From: Actinomycetaceae bacterium MB13-C1-2
GTDB taxonomy: Bacteria; Actinomycetota; Actinomycetes; Actinomycetales; Actinomycetaceae
Assembly: GCA_035621235.1 (NCBI GenBank)
Contig: CP141731.1
Location: 310,001-374,000 of the forward strand
DNA: 64,000 nucleotides
Direction of reading: 5' to 3'
Of this stretch, positions 18,516 through 28,378 are shown in pieces. The stretch's first letter is position 1, and each line of letters opens with the position of its first letter. A model generated the notes under the pieces. The model saw only the letters and a list, made by a program, of their open reading frames with translations, made no database searches and was not told where the DNA came from. Made by a program: the position numbers and the translations under genes.

Positions 18516-20009
18516 CTACTCTGCCACCTCGTAGTCCTTCGGACCTGTGAAGTCATCAAACCTGTCACGCGCGTGAGGCTTGCCTAGCTCGCCAGGGCGT
18601 CCGACAAGGTCATGCTCCTCGTCAGTTGCCTCGCCCCGAGCGATAGCCGTCATGGAACTGCGGGAAACGACCTTGACCCTCTCCCGCGATTCTCCTGAGG
18701 GAGTCGGACCGTATCCCGCACCGAGCTCACGCTCGTATGCGTCGAGTATCTCCCAGCCATGCCAGGTGGTATACGGAACCTCGCGCGCTTCCAAGAGCTC
18801 TTCGATTGGCTCGCTCACCGCTCCGCTGAGAACGCCAGCGTGAGCATCTTCAGCAAGGTTTGCGATGGTCTCTTGAGCATCTGACTTGGTCGAGCCGATC
18901 AGACCGATCGGACCGCGCTTGATCCATCCCGTCGCGTAAACGCCGGGGATCGTAACCGTCGATCCGGGTTCAGTGATGACCCGTCCCCCGATGTTCGGAA
19001 CAACGCCACGAGCAGCGTCAAATGGGATACCCGGAATCGGCGAGGAGTAATAGCCCACCGCACGGTAGACCGCCTGTACCGGCCACTCGGTTCGAACCCC
19101 GGTGCCCCTTACGGTTCCATCCCCCACCAGTTCAGTGCGCTCCGTAACCACGGCGCGAACATCCCCGGACTCGTCGGCCAAAATCTCCGCCGGTGCCTCG
19201 AACATGTGGATGTGGATACGCCTGGAAGCGTTCAGTTCGTCGGGGTCCTGCGATGCGTACGAGGTGAGGGTTTTTACCACCTGGCGCTGCTGATTTGATG
19301 CGCGCATTGCCTCATCCGACCCCTTATCGAAGTCAAAATCCTCCTCAGAGACAATGACATCCACATCGGCCACCTTGCCGAGTTCACGAAGCTCCAATGG
19401 GGTGAACTTGACCTGGGCCGGACCACGTCTACCAAAGACGTGCACGTCCGTTACGGGGTTGTTTTTAAGGGTCTCTGCTACGTTCTCCGGGACCTCGGTC
19501 GAGATCATCTCAGTGATGTGCTTGGACAGAACGCGGGCTACGTCCAGTGCGACGTTGCCTGCGCCGAAGACCGCAACCTGTTCTGCTTCCAGGGGCCACT
19601 CACGAGGGAAGTCCGGATGACCGTCGTACCACGAAACAAAGTCCGCAGCGCCGTACGACTGGGGCAGGTCCACGCCAGGAATTTCTAGACGGGCGTCTCT
19701 GTCCGCACCAGTCGCGTAGATAACCGCGTCGTAGCGGTCTTTCAGTTCGTCCGCGGTGACGTCCAAACCGATCTCAACGTTGCCGAACAGGCGGATGTCA
19801 CCGCGTTGCAGGATCTTGTAGAGCGCGACAATAATCTGCTTGATACGTGGATGGTCAGGCGCCACACCGTAGCGCACCAACCCGTACGGCGCTGGAAGCC
19901 TCTCGAACAAATCAATAGAAACGTCTAGATCAGACTTGGAAAGGATGTCGGAGGCATAGATACCGGCCGGGCCCGCGCCCACAACGGCAACTCGAATTGG
20001 ACTGGTCAC
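18516..20009 (-). CDS. fprA: Ferredoxin/adrenodoxin-type NADP reductase
   Basis: FAD flavoprotein that passes electrons between NADPH and ferredoxin. The 497-residue protein is of the FprA/adrenodoxin-reductase type: FAD-binding VAVVGAGPAGIYASDIL (8-24), APYGLVRYGVAPDHPRIK (about 41-58), an NADP fold at VAVFGAGNVALDVARVL (about 150-166), and the C-terminal ATGWIKRGPIGLIGSTKSDA. The start is a GTG at 20009 giving MTSPIRVAVV. No ferredoxin gene lies next to it. It is downstream of the polyprenyl synthase gene and a 61-bp palindromic element, so it may be a separate unit. Confidence 0.93.
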   Translation of the reverse strand: MTSPIRVAVVGAGPAGIYASDILSKSDLDVSIDLFERLPAPYGLVRYGVAPDHPRIKQIIVALYKILQRGDIRLFGNVEIGLDVTADELKDRYDAVIYATGADRDARLEIPGVDLPQSYGAADFVSWYDGHPDFPREWPLEAEQVAVFGAGNVALDVARVLSKHITEMISTEVPENVAETLKNNPVTDVHVFGRRGPAQVKFTPLELRELGKVADVDVIVSEEDFDFDKGSDEAMRASNQQRQVVKTLTSYASQDPDELNASRRIHIHMFEAPAEILADESGDVRAVVTERTELVGDGTVRGTGVRTEWPVQAVYRAVGYYSSPIPGIPFDAARGVVPNIGGRVITEPGSTVTIPGVYATGWIKRGPIGLIGSTKSDAQETIANLAEDAHAGVLSGAVSEPIEELLEAREVPYTTWHGWEILDAYERELGAGYGPTPSGESRERVKVVSRSSMTAIARGEATDEEHDLVGRPGELGKPHARDRFDDFTGPKDYEVAE

Positions 20010-20134
20010 TTCGCTCTTTCGACGTATTGATAACGAAACTGCATCAATCCTATCTGTCCTGACTCATGACGACATGTGGCCCTTGCCCCACACTGCTCAT
20101 AACTGGGCCACCGAACCTGCCCCCGTATGAATCT

Positions 20135-20195
20135 CCAATCAGATCGGGGCTTCTTCGGGCCGAGAACACGGCGTGTCGTGCCCCGATCTGATTGG
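20135..20195. repeat. 61-bp palindromic element, copy 1
   Basis: Terminal arms of 16 bp (CCAATCAGATCGGGGC at 20135-20150, its exact complement at 20180-20195), with an inner stem GCCG-N6-CGGC inside the loop. It begins 11 bases after the stop of the polyprenyl diphosphate synthase gene. It aligns without gaps with copy 2 at 45456-45516 (46 of 61 identical by my count), and the flanks AATCT and CAAACG are also shared, but in the opposite orientation relative to the core. Confidence 0.85.
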
Positions 20196-20206
20196 CAAAC
20201 GCAGAA

Positions 20207-21220
20207 TTACGAGGCTCTATCCACCATCAGCATCGCGAAGGCAACCAGGGCGTCCTTGGCGTCGGACTCAGGAAGGGGCTCAAGGAACCCGACGGCGCGA
20301 TCAGCCCATGCCCGCGCAAGCTGACGAGTCTCCTCTAGAACCTCATGTTCCTTTAGCGCCCCGACAAGCACCGCAAGCGATTCATCCGAGGAGAGATCCC
20401 CCTGAAGCATTTCGAGGATCATCCGCCCATCCTCATCTATGGTTCCCTGGGCGGCATGCTTCTTAAGCAGGAGGATTGGCATTGTATCGACACCCTCACG
20501 GAGATCGGTCCCCGGCGTCTTCCCGGTGACCTCGGCAGGCGAAGCGATGTCAATAACGTCATCGGCCAGTTGGAAGGCAACTCCAACGGCCTCACCAAAG
20601 TCCTCTACCATCTGCGCTACCTCACGGCCCGCGCCGGAGTGAAATGCCCCAAAATGCGCCGCTGTCGCAACCAGAGAGCCAGTCTTGTCAGCAAGAACCT
20701 GTAAGTAGAAGTCGACCGGATCATCCTGGCCTCCCGGACCGAACGTTTCATTCAGCTGCCCGACACAGAGCCGTTCGAACATGTGAGCATGGTGTGCAAC
20801 CGTCTCAGGTCCCAGGTCTGCAATGAGTGCTGAAGCCCGCGCAAACAGCACGTCACCGGCCAAGATCGCCCGATTGTTGCCCCATATTCGCTGAGCCGAA
20901 TCAACGCCACGACGCGATGGAGCCGAATCCATAACATCATCGTGGTACAGGGACGCCAAGTGCGTGAGCTCGACGGCGGCCGCCGCCTCAATAACTGGCG
21001 TCGATAACGCCCGGTGCGGCGCACCGAGTTGACCACAGATTAGGGTCAGAAGCGGACGAAGCCTTTTCCCTCCGGCTTTCGCCAAGTGAGAAGTCAGGTC
21101 GTCCACTAGCCCCCTTGATCCGGAAACGGAGGACATCAAGAGTTCTTCGACCGCTTCCAGGCCACCTTCGACGTTTAGTTCAAGGGCGCCCTGAGCCAGT
21201 TGCTCACTCACATTGTTCAC
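20207..21220 (-). CDS. Polyprenyl diphosphate synthase (menaquinone side chain)
   Basis: Trans-prenyltransferase of 337 residues that chains isopentenyl diphosphate units into the isoprenoid tail. The two aspartate-rich motifs are YHDDVMDSAPSRRG (about 90-103) and QLADDVIDI (about 216), and GGKRLRP (about 49-55) binds the substrate phosphate. A location at the end of the nuo operon, overlapping the nuoN stop (GTGA), and near menG and menJ argues for a hepta- to nonaprenyl product for menaquinone (GrcC/HepT/IspB class). Chain length cannot be read reliably from the sequence. Confidence 0.92.
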   Translation of the reverse strand: MNNVSEQLAQGALELNVEGGLEAVEELLMSSVSGSRGLVDDLTSHLAKAGGKRLRPLLTLICGQLGAPHRALSTPVIEAAAAVELTHLASLYHDDVMDSAPSRRGVDSAQRIWGNNRAILAGDVLFARASALIADLGPETVAHHAHMFERLCVGQLNETFGPGGQDDPVDFYLQVLADKTGSLVATAAHFGAFHSGAGREVAQMVEDFGEAVGVAFQLADDVIDIASPAEVTGKTPGTDLREGVDTMPILLLKKHAAQGTIDEDGRMILEMLQGDLSSDESLAVLVGALKEHEVLEETRQLARAWADRAVGFLEPLPESDAKDALVAFAMLMVDRAS

Positions 21221-22794
21221 GGAATCAGAATGGCGATTTGCTCAAAGAAAGACAACAGCGGGCCAGGGAATATGCCAAGAAGCACTGTTGCAATCGCCGT
21301 TACCGCCACCACAACTGAGGTCATTCCCTCGGACTCAACTACCTCTACGTCTTCGGCCGGTTCCTTCAGGAACATCGCTGCTACGACGCGGAAATAGAAC
21401 ACCGCTGTCGCAGCCGACGCAACAAGCGCGATAGCGACAAGCCAACCGAGACCGCCCTGAATACCCATCGCGAAGACAACAAACTTTCCGACAAAGCCTG
21501 ACGTCAGGGGAATCCCCGCGAAGGAGAGGAGGAAGATCAGCATCGCACTCGCCAGCAGAGGAGACTTCTTTGCGAGACCGTTCCAAGAGGAGATGTCCTG
21601 TGCCTCATCACCGATTGCCCCCTGGGCGTCTTTCCGGCGAACCAGAGTGACCACCGCGAACGCGCCTATGGTGGCGAGCCCGTAGGCCAATAGATAGAAG
21701 GCAATGGAGCCTGCGGAGCCCTTGGCGAGCGAGAGCACGCCGATAAGGACGAATCCCGCATGAGCAATTGATGAGTAAGCCAAAAGCCGCTTGATGTTCT
21801 TTTGCACAAGGCCAGCGACAGTTCCGAAGATAATCGTCGCGGCTGCCAATAGTGCAAGGATCAGGGCGAAATCCCACTTCAGGTGACCGGCCACCGAAAC
21901 ATAGAAGCGAAGTAGTGCGCCAAATGCGGCCACCTTTACTCCGGCTGCCATGAATCCAGTGACTGGCGTCGGGGCACCCGAGTAGACGTCTGGGGCCCAC
22001 TCATGGAACGGGAAGACAGCCACCTTGAAGAGTAGCCCCATCATCACCATCAGTGTTCCGACCAGTAGTAACCAGTCGGCGTTGCCAATAACAGGCAGAG
22101 CACTTGCTATGGAACCGAGACGTAGGCTCCCACCGGAGTATCCGTAAAGTAGGGCAGAACCCATAAGGAAGAACGCCGCGGCGAATGATCCCAGGATGAA
22201 GTACTTGATGGCGGCTTCTTGTGAGAGGTCTCGACGTCGTCTGGCGGTTGCAGCCAAAATGTACAGCGGCAATGACATAACCTCAAGGGCAACAAACATC
22301 GTCAAGAGAGAGTCGCTCGCTGGGAACAGCATCATTCCACCGATGCTGAACAGTGTCAGCGGGAACATCTCGGAGCGCTGGTACTTCTTGGCTACGGTCA
22401 GTGCCTCTTCGCCCGAAGCAGGACGGTCAGAGGGTTGTCCAGCAAACGCACCGTCTCGAACCTCGGAGCGATCTGCCATAACCAGCACTGCTAGAACCCC
22501 CAGCAGGGTAACGATCATTTGAAGAGCGACAGTGAGGGTGTCGTTTACATACTCGCCGACAACTCCCGGAGCACTAAGTGCACCGCTCCATTGGAGCGCC
22601 GTTAGGACAAAAGCGCCAACAAGCACCAGTACGGTCCAGATGATGCCAACTGTTCGACGGTGCTTTGCCGGAACAAACGCCTCAAGCAGAACACCCACCA
22701 CAGCGCCGCCCAAAACCACCATTACCGGGACCAAGGGCCACCAGTTGATTGTTGGAGCAGTGAACTCGGTAGCAAGAGGAATAAGCGTATTCAC
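21217..22794 (-). CDS. nuoN: NADH-quinone oxidoreductase subunit N
   Basis: Antiporter-like membrane subunit of complex I, 525 residues with about 14 hydrophobic segments. The proton-channel features include PLTLFSIGGMMLFPASDSLL (about 142-161), FKVAVFPFHEWAPDVYSGAP (about 261-280, with the conserved Lys and the HEWAPDVY signature) and KNIKRLLAYSSIAHAGF (about 330). GTG start overlaps the last base of the nuoM stop, and its own stop overlaps the next start. It is the last of the 14 subunits. Confidence 0.96.
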   Translation of the reverse strand: MNTLIPLATEFTAPTINWWPLVPVMVVLGGAVVGVLLEAFVPAKHRRTVGIIWTVLVLVGAFVLTALQWSGALSAPGVVGEYVNDTLTVALQMIVTLLGVLAVLVMADRSEVRDGAFAGQPSDRPASGEEALTVAKKYQRSEMFPLTLFSIGGMMLFPASDSLLTMFVALEVMSLPLYILAATARRRRDLSQEAAIKYFILGSFAAAFFLMGSALLYGYSGGSLRLGSIASALPVIGNADWLLLVGTLMVMMGLLFKVAVFPFHEWAPDVYSGAPTPVTGFMAAGVKVAAFGALLRFYVSVAGHLKWDFALILALLAAATIIFGTVAGLVQKNIKRLLAYSSIAHAGFVLIGVLSLAKGSAGSIAFYLLAYGLATIGAFAVVTLVRRKDAQGAIGDEAQDISSWNGLAKKSPLLASAMLIFLLSFAGIPLTSGFVGKFVVFAMGIQGGLGWLVAIALVASAATAVFYFRVVAAMFLKEPAEDVEVVESEGMTSVVVAVTAIATVLLGIFPGPLLSFFEQIAILIP

Positions 22795-24374
22795 TAGTTG
22801 CTCCCTTCAACATCGTGGGCCACAGAGGCGGAAGAAACCTGCATTGGGGCCTGCTCAGAAATCTGATTCAAGGAACCGACCAGCGGAGCCGACCATATGC
22901 CCAGGACAACTGTTGCTGCCAGGATCGGCGCGACAATCCACTTCTGCCGCCCCGTCAAATCTGGTACGTCGGATAGCTTCGGATTGACTCGGCCCGTGAA
23001 AATGCGCTGGTAAGGCATGAGGATGTACATGGCCGCCAGTAGCACACCAAGAACAGCAAAGATCGCCAGTGGGATCGAGACCTTGTACGTTCCCATCAGG
23101 ACCAGATATTCAGGGACAAAGCCCGACAGTCCCGGCAGTGCGATCGAGGCCAGCCCGGCGAATAGCCAGGTTCCCGCAAGAACCGGGGTAACCTGCTGCA
23201 TTCCGCCGTATTCGTATACCGACGAGGTCTTGCCCCGATCAATAAGCCATCCGGAGATGAAGAACAGCGCGGCAATTGACAGACCGTGCGCAACCATAAA
23301 GAACATGGCACCAGTGAGCGCGATATCCGAACCGATGAAGATTCCAAGGATCATAAAACCGAAGTGCGAGATCGAGGTGAACGCGACCAGTCGCAATAGG
23401 TTCTTCTGCCCATTCGCAGCAAAACCGCCCCAGAGTATCGAGACGACCGCCAGGATCAGTACCGTTGGTCGCACCGCGTCGATTGCCCCAGGGAGCATGA
23501 ACAGCAGGATTACGACCATTCCGTAGGTGCCGATCTTGTCGAGAATACCGACCAATAGAACAGAGGTGCTGGGCCGGGCCTCGGCGGCAGTGTCGGGCAG
23601 CCAAGTGTGCACCGGAACCATCGGCGCCTTGATCGCGAACGCAATCAATATCGGAATGAAGATGGCTAGTTGAACCCCGAACGGAAGGCCGGGCAGCGTC
23701 TGGCGCAGGTCGGAGTAACGGAACGTGGCGCCGTCTCCGGCCCCGACGTTTGCCAGGATCACAATGATGCCGCCCAGCATGACCAGACCGCCGAGCAACG
23801 AGTAAATCAGGAACTTCATCGCGGCCCGCTGGCGATTCTCGCCACGGCCGAACCTACCGATCATGAAGAACAGCGGGATCAGCATGGCCTCGAAGGCGAT
23901 GTAGAACACCACAAGGTCGAACGCAGCAAAAATGATCACGATGAAGGCGTAGAGCAACATGACCAGTGCCGAGTAGCCCGCACTGCGGTCCGTCCCCTCC
24001 TCATCATCTGTCACGTCCGCCAACACCAAGATCACCAGTGAGGCGGTAAGCAGGAGCATCACCAGTCCAAGCACGTTGAGTCCCAAAGACCACGTGATTC
24101 CTACCTGTGGAATCCAGTAGTAGGACTCTACGAACTGGGTGGTGCCAGCAGTCGACCAATCAAAGGTAAAGGCCAGTGCCACAAAACCAACCAGCATGGC
24201 TACCGACGACCAGAGCGCGATCTTGCGACCATGTTCGCGTAACGGCTTTACCAGCCAGATTAGAGCGGATACCAGGGCCGGAAATAGCACCATCAGGGAA
24301 AGCCAGGGCCCCGACGAAGGCGTAACGTCCTGGAGTAAAGCCTGGGCGCTGGGAATCAGATTCATAGTCTGCAC
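22794..24374 (-). CDS. nuoM: NADH-quinone oxidoreductase subunit M
   Basis: Antiporter-like membrane subunit of complex I, 526 residues, about 14 membrane segments. The signature regions are FYIAFEAMLIPLFFMIG (about 155-171, with the conserved Glu), FAIKAPMVPVHTWLPDTAAE (about 244-263) and KNLLRLVAFTSISHFGFMI (about 328). Start is GTG at 24374; an ATG three codons in (MNLIPSAQ) is also possible. Lies 15 bp after nuoL. Confidence 0.96.
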   Translation of the reverse strand: MQTMNLIPSAQALLQDVTPSSGPWLSLMVLFPALVSALIWLVKPLREHGRKIALWSSVAMLVGFVALAFTFDWSTAGTTQFVESYYWIPQVGITWSLGLNVLGLVMLLLTASLVILVLADVTDDEEGTDRSAGYSALVMLLYAFIVIIFAAFDLVVFYIAFEAMLIPLFFMIGRFGRGENRQRAAMKFLIYSLLGGLVMLGGIIVILANVGAGDGATFRYSDLRQTLPGLPFGVQLAIFIPILIAFAIKAPMVPVHTWLPDTAAEARPSTSVLLVGILDKIGTYGMVVILLFMLPGAIDAVRPTVLILAVVSILWGGFAANGQKNLLRLVAFTSISHFGFMILGIFIGSDIALTGAMFFMVAHGLSIAALFFISGWLIDRGKTSSVYEYGGMQQVTPVLAGTWLFAGLASIALPGLSGFVPEYLVLMGTYKVSIPLAIFAVLGVLLAAMYILMPYQRIFTGRVNPKLSDVPDLTGRQKWIVAPILAATVVLGIWSAPLVGSLNQISEQAPMQVSSASVAHDVEGSN

Positions 24375-24389
24375 GTTTCTCCTTTGGGC

Positions 24390-26372
24390 CTAGAGCCTGA
24401 ATCCGAGGACTACGGCCAGGATTATGACGATACCGCCGAGCATGTATCCGGCGTAGGACCGCAGGTAACCGGTCTCAGTCCAGGAGGCAGCTCGACCAAA
24501 CCAAGTTGCCAGCTTCCCGACTCCGTTTACCGCACCGTCGATACCGTACTTATCGGCAGCGGTAACGCCCTTCATAACGGCCACTGACGGTGCCATCGCA
24601 ACTGCCTCATTGAACTGGTCTTGATAAAAGTCTGCGCGCACCGCATTCGTGAAGGTATTGCCCGCAGGGATCGCCTCCGGTACTGGTTCTTTCGCGTACA
24701 TCCACCAAGCCAGCAGCGCGGCAGCGACAACAAGAACCAGGGTGATTATCTGAATTGCCAGCACCGGCATCACCGGCTCAGCGTGGACGGTCGAGCCGAT
24801 CGCAGGCGTGAGCCAGTTGATGAAAGTATCATTTATCGCCAGCAGACCACCGAGGCACAAAGAGAACACCGCCAGAATAATCATCGGAACTGTCATTATC
24901 GGTTTCGATTCGTGCGGGTGCATGGGGCCTCCGTCAACGTCGTCCGTCCAGCGCGCTTTGCCTGAGAACGTCATGAAGAAGAGTCGAGACATGTAGAACG
25001 AAGTCAGTCCGGCTGCGAACATCGTGACCAACCCGAAGACCCAACCGATCCATGGCACGTCAGCATTACCAAAGTTTCCGGTCGCGAACGCCGCCTCAAT
25101 GATTCGGTCCTTTGACCAGTACCCGGAGAAGGGTGCAATTCCTAAGATTGCAAGCCAGCCGGCCATAAACGTCAGCCATGTGACAGTCATGAACTTTTTC
25201 AGTCCACCGAATCGGCGCATGTTGACCTGGTCGTTCATCGAGTGCATAACCGAACCAGCGCCGAGGAACATTAGTGACTTGAAGAAGCCGTGGACAAACA
25301 GGTGGAAGATTGCGAATGCCCAACCGATCGGGCCCAGTCCGGCACCGAGCATCATGTATCCAACCTGCGACATTGTTGAGGCAGCTAGAGCTTTCTTGAT
25401 GTCATCCTTGGCCATACCAATGATGGCTCCGAGTAGCAGCGTCACCAACCCGACCACGGCGACAGCGCTCATTGCAATCGGCGCGGCAAGGAACACGGCT
25501 CCCGAGCGAACAATGAGGTAGACACCGGCCGTAACCATCGTTGCCGCGTGAATCAGAGCCGAGACCGGAGTGGGACCGGCCATCGCGTCACCAAGCCATG
25601 CCTGCAGCGGATACTGGGCTGACTTTCCGCAGGCGGCCACGAGCAGGAAGACACCGATGACGGTGGCATTGCCCTGACCGACGCTAGCGATCCCTTGGTT
25701 CACCACCGTGAAGTCAGTAGAACTGAAGTAGGCGACCATTGCCATCATGGCAATCAAGAAACCGACATCGCCAACGCGGTTCATAATGAATGCCTTCTTG
25801 GCGGCAGTCGCATTTGCGGGAATATGGTTCCAAAACCCGATCAGCAGGTACGAGCACAGGCCCACACCCTCCCAGCCGAGGAAGATCATCGTGTAGGAAT
25901 CGCCCATGACCAAGATCAGCATTGCAGCAATGAACAGGGCCATGTAAGCGAAGAAGCGACGTCGGTTCGGATCATGTTCCATGTATCCAACCGAATAGAC
26001 CATGATCAGTGAACCGACGAACGTCACCAGCATTAGGAAGGTCATTGACAGGGGATCGATGAGAATTCCGAAGTCCACGTTGAGCGAGCCTGCGGGCATC
26101 CAGCTAAACAGTGTTGTCTGGAATCGCCTCTCACTCGGCGCGGCCTGAAGCATCTGGATCAGGATTGCCAGTCCCAGTCCAAAGCTAAACCACGAGGCGG
26201 CGACAGCCAGCCAGTGCCCCCACTTGTCCGACCTGCGTCCAAGCAGCAAGAGGATTCCAGCCACTACGGCCGGTACCACGAACATAAGCCATGCAAAAGC
26301 GGCGGGTCCGGTCGCGACTTGATAGTCAACCGGAGCAGTCCACTCGGCCCCGGCGCAGAGTATTGCGTTCAC
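24390..26372 (-). CDS. nuoL: NADH-quinone oxidoreductase subunit L
   Basis: The largest antiporter-like subunit, 660 residues. It has SMTFLMLVTFVGSLIMVYSVGYM (split around 110-130), FLGWEGVGLCSYLLIGFW (about 165-182), KSAQYPLQAWLGDAMAGPTP (about 254-273) and KDDIKKALAASTMSQVGYM (about 330). The long C-terminal lateral helix region lies after about residue 520. GTG start at 26372, 8 bp past the nuoK stop. Confidence 0.96.
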   Translation of the reverse strand: MNAILCAGAEWTAPVDYQVATGPAAFAWLMFVVPAVVAGILLLLGRRSDKWGHWLAVAASWFSFGLGLAILIQMLQAAPSERRFQTTLFSWMPAGSLNVDFGILIDPLSMTFLMLVTFVGSLIMVYSVGYMEHDPNRRRFFAYMALFIAAMLILVMGDSYTMIFLGWEGVGLCSYLLIGFWNHIPANATAAKKAFIMNRVGDVGFLIAMMAMVAYFSSTDFTVVNQGIASVGQGNATVIGVFLLVAACGKSAQYPLQAWLGDAMAGPTPVSALIHAATMVTAGVYLIVRSGAVFLAAPIAMSAVAVVGLVTLLLGAIIGMAKDDIKKALAASTMSQVGYMMLGAGLGPIGWAFAIFHLFVHGFFKSLMFLGAGSVMHSMNDQVNMRRFGGLKKFMTVTWLTFMAGWLAILGIAPFSGYWSKDRIIEAAFATGNFGNADVPWIGWVFGLVTMFAAGLTSFYMSRLFFMTFSGKARWTDDVDGGPMHPHESKPIMTVPMIILAVFSLCLGGLLAINDTFINWLTPAIGSTVHAEPVMPVLAIQIITLVLVVAAALLAWWMYAKEPVPEAIPAGNTFTNAVRADFYQDQFNEAVAMAPSVAVMKGVTAADKYGIDGAVNGVGKLATWFGRAASWTETGYLRSYAGYMLGGIVIILAVVLGFRL

Positions 26373-26380
26373 TTATCCCC

Positions 26381-26680
26381 CTAGTTCCGCAGTGCCGTAG
26401 CTTCGTCGAGGTCCGTTGAGGCACGGGACTTGAAGATCTCCACCACAATCGACAGGCCAACCACGACTTCAGCCGCTGCCACGACCATCACGAAGAAGGC
26501 CATGACCTGACCACCGACATCGCCGAAAACACGCGCGAACGCGATGAATACCAGGTTTGCCGAGTTAAGCATCAGTTCGACGCCGAGAATCGAGATAATC
26601 GTGGACTTGCGGACAACGACGGTCACCGCTCCGATCGAGAACAGCACCATCGCCAATGCGATGTAGTACGCGAGGCTCAC
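26381..26680 (-). CDS. nuoK: NADH-quinone oxidoreductase subunit K
   Basis: Small membrane subunit of complex I, 99 residues and three membrane helices, as usual for the family. The conserved GVELMLNSANLVFIAF (about 31-46) carries the Glu of the proton path, and AAAEVVVGLSIVVEIF (about 69-84) the second Glu. I start it at the GTG at 26680 ([10 protein letters not shown]), which overlaps the nuoJ stop as GTGA; an upstream in-frame ATG would add a hydrophilic stretch translated from inside nuoJ and is unlikely. Confidence 0.95.
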   Translation of the reverse strand: MSLAYYIALAMVLFSIGAVTVVVRKSTIISILGVELMLNSANLVFIAFARVFGDVGGQVMAFFVMVVAAAEVVVGLSIVVEIFKSRASTDLDEATALRN

Positions 26681-27612
26681 TTCTGATCCTCCAGATCTTC
26701 CTTGCGAACCTGATTCAGGCCCGTCGGTGCAGCTTCGCCACGCATACCCCATGCCTTGGACTGTTGCACCTTCACATCATTTCCCCAGCGGCTAACAGCG
26801 CGATCTTTCCCGCGTGCCAGACGAAGGGCTTCCGCGATTCCCGGTTCGACCTCGTGAAGTGGCTTCTCAAGGCCTCGCAACTTTAAGACCCTCGGAATCG
26901 ACTCTTCAGCAACCTCAAGAGTGTCGCCTGCGATCGCCGGGTTGTCCACCGCATTGGAAGTCGCATAAACACCGGGAGACGGAAGCTGCCCGATGTGTCG
27001 ACCCTTGTTCTTGTATGCGGTCATTCGCGCTCTTGCGACACTGCGCTGCGAAAGCTTGGGGCTTAGTTGATCAGAGTGAGTCAGAAGGACCGCGCCAATT
27101 GCGGCGGTAATCAACAGAGCTGCCGTTACCTGTATGGTCATCCAGTGCTCTTGGAACAGATTGGCTGCTAGCGCCGTAATCGGTTCATTCGAGTAGGGAT
27201 CGAATGGCATTTTTCCAGGTCCGGGAACCTTCGAGGCAAACACTGCCGAAACCAGGAGCACGGCCAGTCCCAGGCCACCAAGAATCGCAGCAATGATGTA
27301 ACCCCGTCGTTGCTCCATGTAACCATCGGACGCCCCCACGCCAATCATCATGATGACAAAGAGGAACAGCATCAAAATCGCGCCCGTGTACACAATCACT
27401 TGGACGGCTCCATTGAACGGAGCTTGAAGCATGAAGAAGACAATGGCCATGCCAATCATGACCAGGACCATTGAAAGGACAGCGTAGGCAGCCTTCTTGA
27501 AGAAAAGTAGGCCCAGTGCCCCTGCCACCATAAAGGCGGCGGTGATCCAGAACAGCGCAGCTTCTCCCGCGCTACCCATCTGGGGCCATCCCAGAGAGGC
27601 CACGTCAGTCAT
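26677..27612 (-). CDS. nuoJ: NADH-quinone oxidoreductase subunit J
   Basis: Membrane subunit of complex I, 311 residues. I use the ATG at 27612 ([10 protein letters not shown]), which overlaps the nuoI stop. Five hydrophobic helices occupy about residues 15-190, including [20 protein letters not shown] (about 70-89), the classic NuoJ signature with the pi-bulge helix. The C-terminal 110 residues are hydrophilic and charged, an extension that is common in actinobacterial NuoJ but much longer than the proteobacterial form. Confidence 0.94.
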   Translation of the reverse strand: MTDVASLGWPQMGSAGEAALFWITAAFMVAGALGLLFFKKAAYAVLSMVLVMIGMAIVFFMLQAPFNGAVQVIVYTGAILMLFLFVIMMIGVGASDGYMEQRRGYIIAAILGGLGLAVLLVSAVFASKVPGPGKMPFDPYSNEPITALAANLFQEHWMTIQVTAALLITAAIGAVLLTHSDQLSPKLSQRSVARARMTAYKNKGRHIGQLPSPGVYATSNAVDNPAIAGDTLEVAEESIPRVLKLRGLEKPLHEVEPGIAEALRLARGKDRAVSRWGNDVKVQQSKAWGMRGEAAPTGLNQVRKEDLEDQK

Positions 27613-28378
27613 CGGAGCCCTCCTTCGCATTTGTGCGTGCATCAATCGGGCGTGCAGTCTCAAGCGACGGATCGTCAGGGCGGTGTTGTTTCACCCAGTC
27701 AATCTGTTCCTGGGTCGAACCCTTGACCTCGCCCTCGTAATAGTCGATGTCGCTCATTCCCTCAACCATCGGGTGTGGGGCGGCGACAGCGCCCTGCGGA
27801 AGAGGAGCGAGAAGCATGTCCTTGTCATAGATGTCATCAAGACGCGTGTATTCCGCCAACTCGAAGTCATCACCCATGGTCAGCGCCCGCGTTGGGCAGG
27901 CTTCAATGCAGAACCCGCAAAAGATACAACGTAAGTAGTTGATCTGGTAGACGCGCCCGTATCGTTCGCCTGGAGAATGCTGTTCTTCGGGGGTATTTGA
28001 CGCTGCCTCGACGAGGATGGCGTCAGCGGGACACGCCCAAGCACAGAGTTCGCAACCAATGCACTTTTCGAGGCCGTCCTCGTACAGGTTCAGGTGGTGA
28101 CGGCCATGGAAACGAGGTTGTAGTTGCGCCGGTTCAAACGGATACTGTTCCGTCTCCGCCTTGCGGAACATGGAAGAGAAGGTGACACCGTATCCGGCGG
28201 CGGGCGCGAGCAGAGAACCGATGGGGCCGCGGGGATCGTGCTCGTATAGGAGCTCACCCTCCCCAGACGTCTTTTCTGGCTCGACAAGCTCCTTATCGGC
28301 ATCTACCCCAGCCTGAAGATCCTGAGCAACGTCCTCAAGATCCTGCTGCTCTTCACGCCTCTTACTCTGGTCACTCAT
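27605..28378 (-). CDS. nuoI: NADH-quinone oxidoreductase subunit I
   Basis: Ferredoxin-like subunit carrying clusters N6a and N6b, 257 residues from the ATG at 28378 ([10 protein letters not shown]), which overlaps the nuoH stop by eight bases. The two [4Fe-4S] motifs are [12 protein letters not shown] (about 107-118) and [12 protein letters not shown] (about 151-162). The first 50 or so residues are a charged extension ([15 protein letters not shown]), making the protein longer than the usual 160-220. The membrane-proximal GVTFSSMF helix follows it. Confidence 0.95.
   Translation of the reverse strand: MSDQSKRREEQQDLEDVAQDLQAGVDADKELVEPEKTSGEGELLYEHDPRGPIGSLLAPAAGYGVTFSSMFRKAETEQYPFEPAQLQPRFHGRHHLNLYEDGLEKCIGCELCAWACPADAILVEAASNTPEEQHSPGERYGRVYQINYLRCIFCGFCIEACPTRALTMGDDFELAEYTRLDDIYDKDMLLAPLPQGAVAAPHPMVEGMSDIDYYEGEVKGSTQEQIDWVKQHRPDDPSLETARPIDARTNAKEGSDD

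Noticed and set aside
20135-20195. A simple rho-independent terminator explanation for the 61-bp element
   Set aside because: No U tract on either strand and a conserved structured loop shared with copy 2; termination is possible but does not explain the shared flanks.
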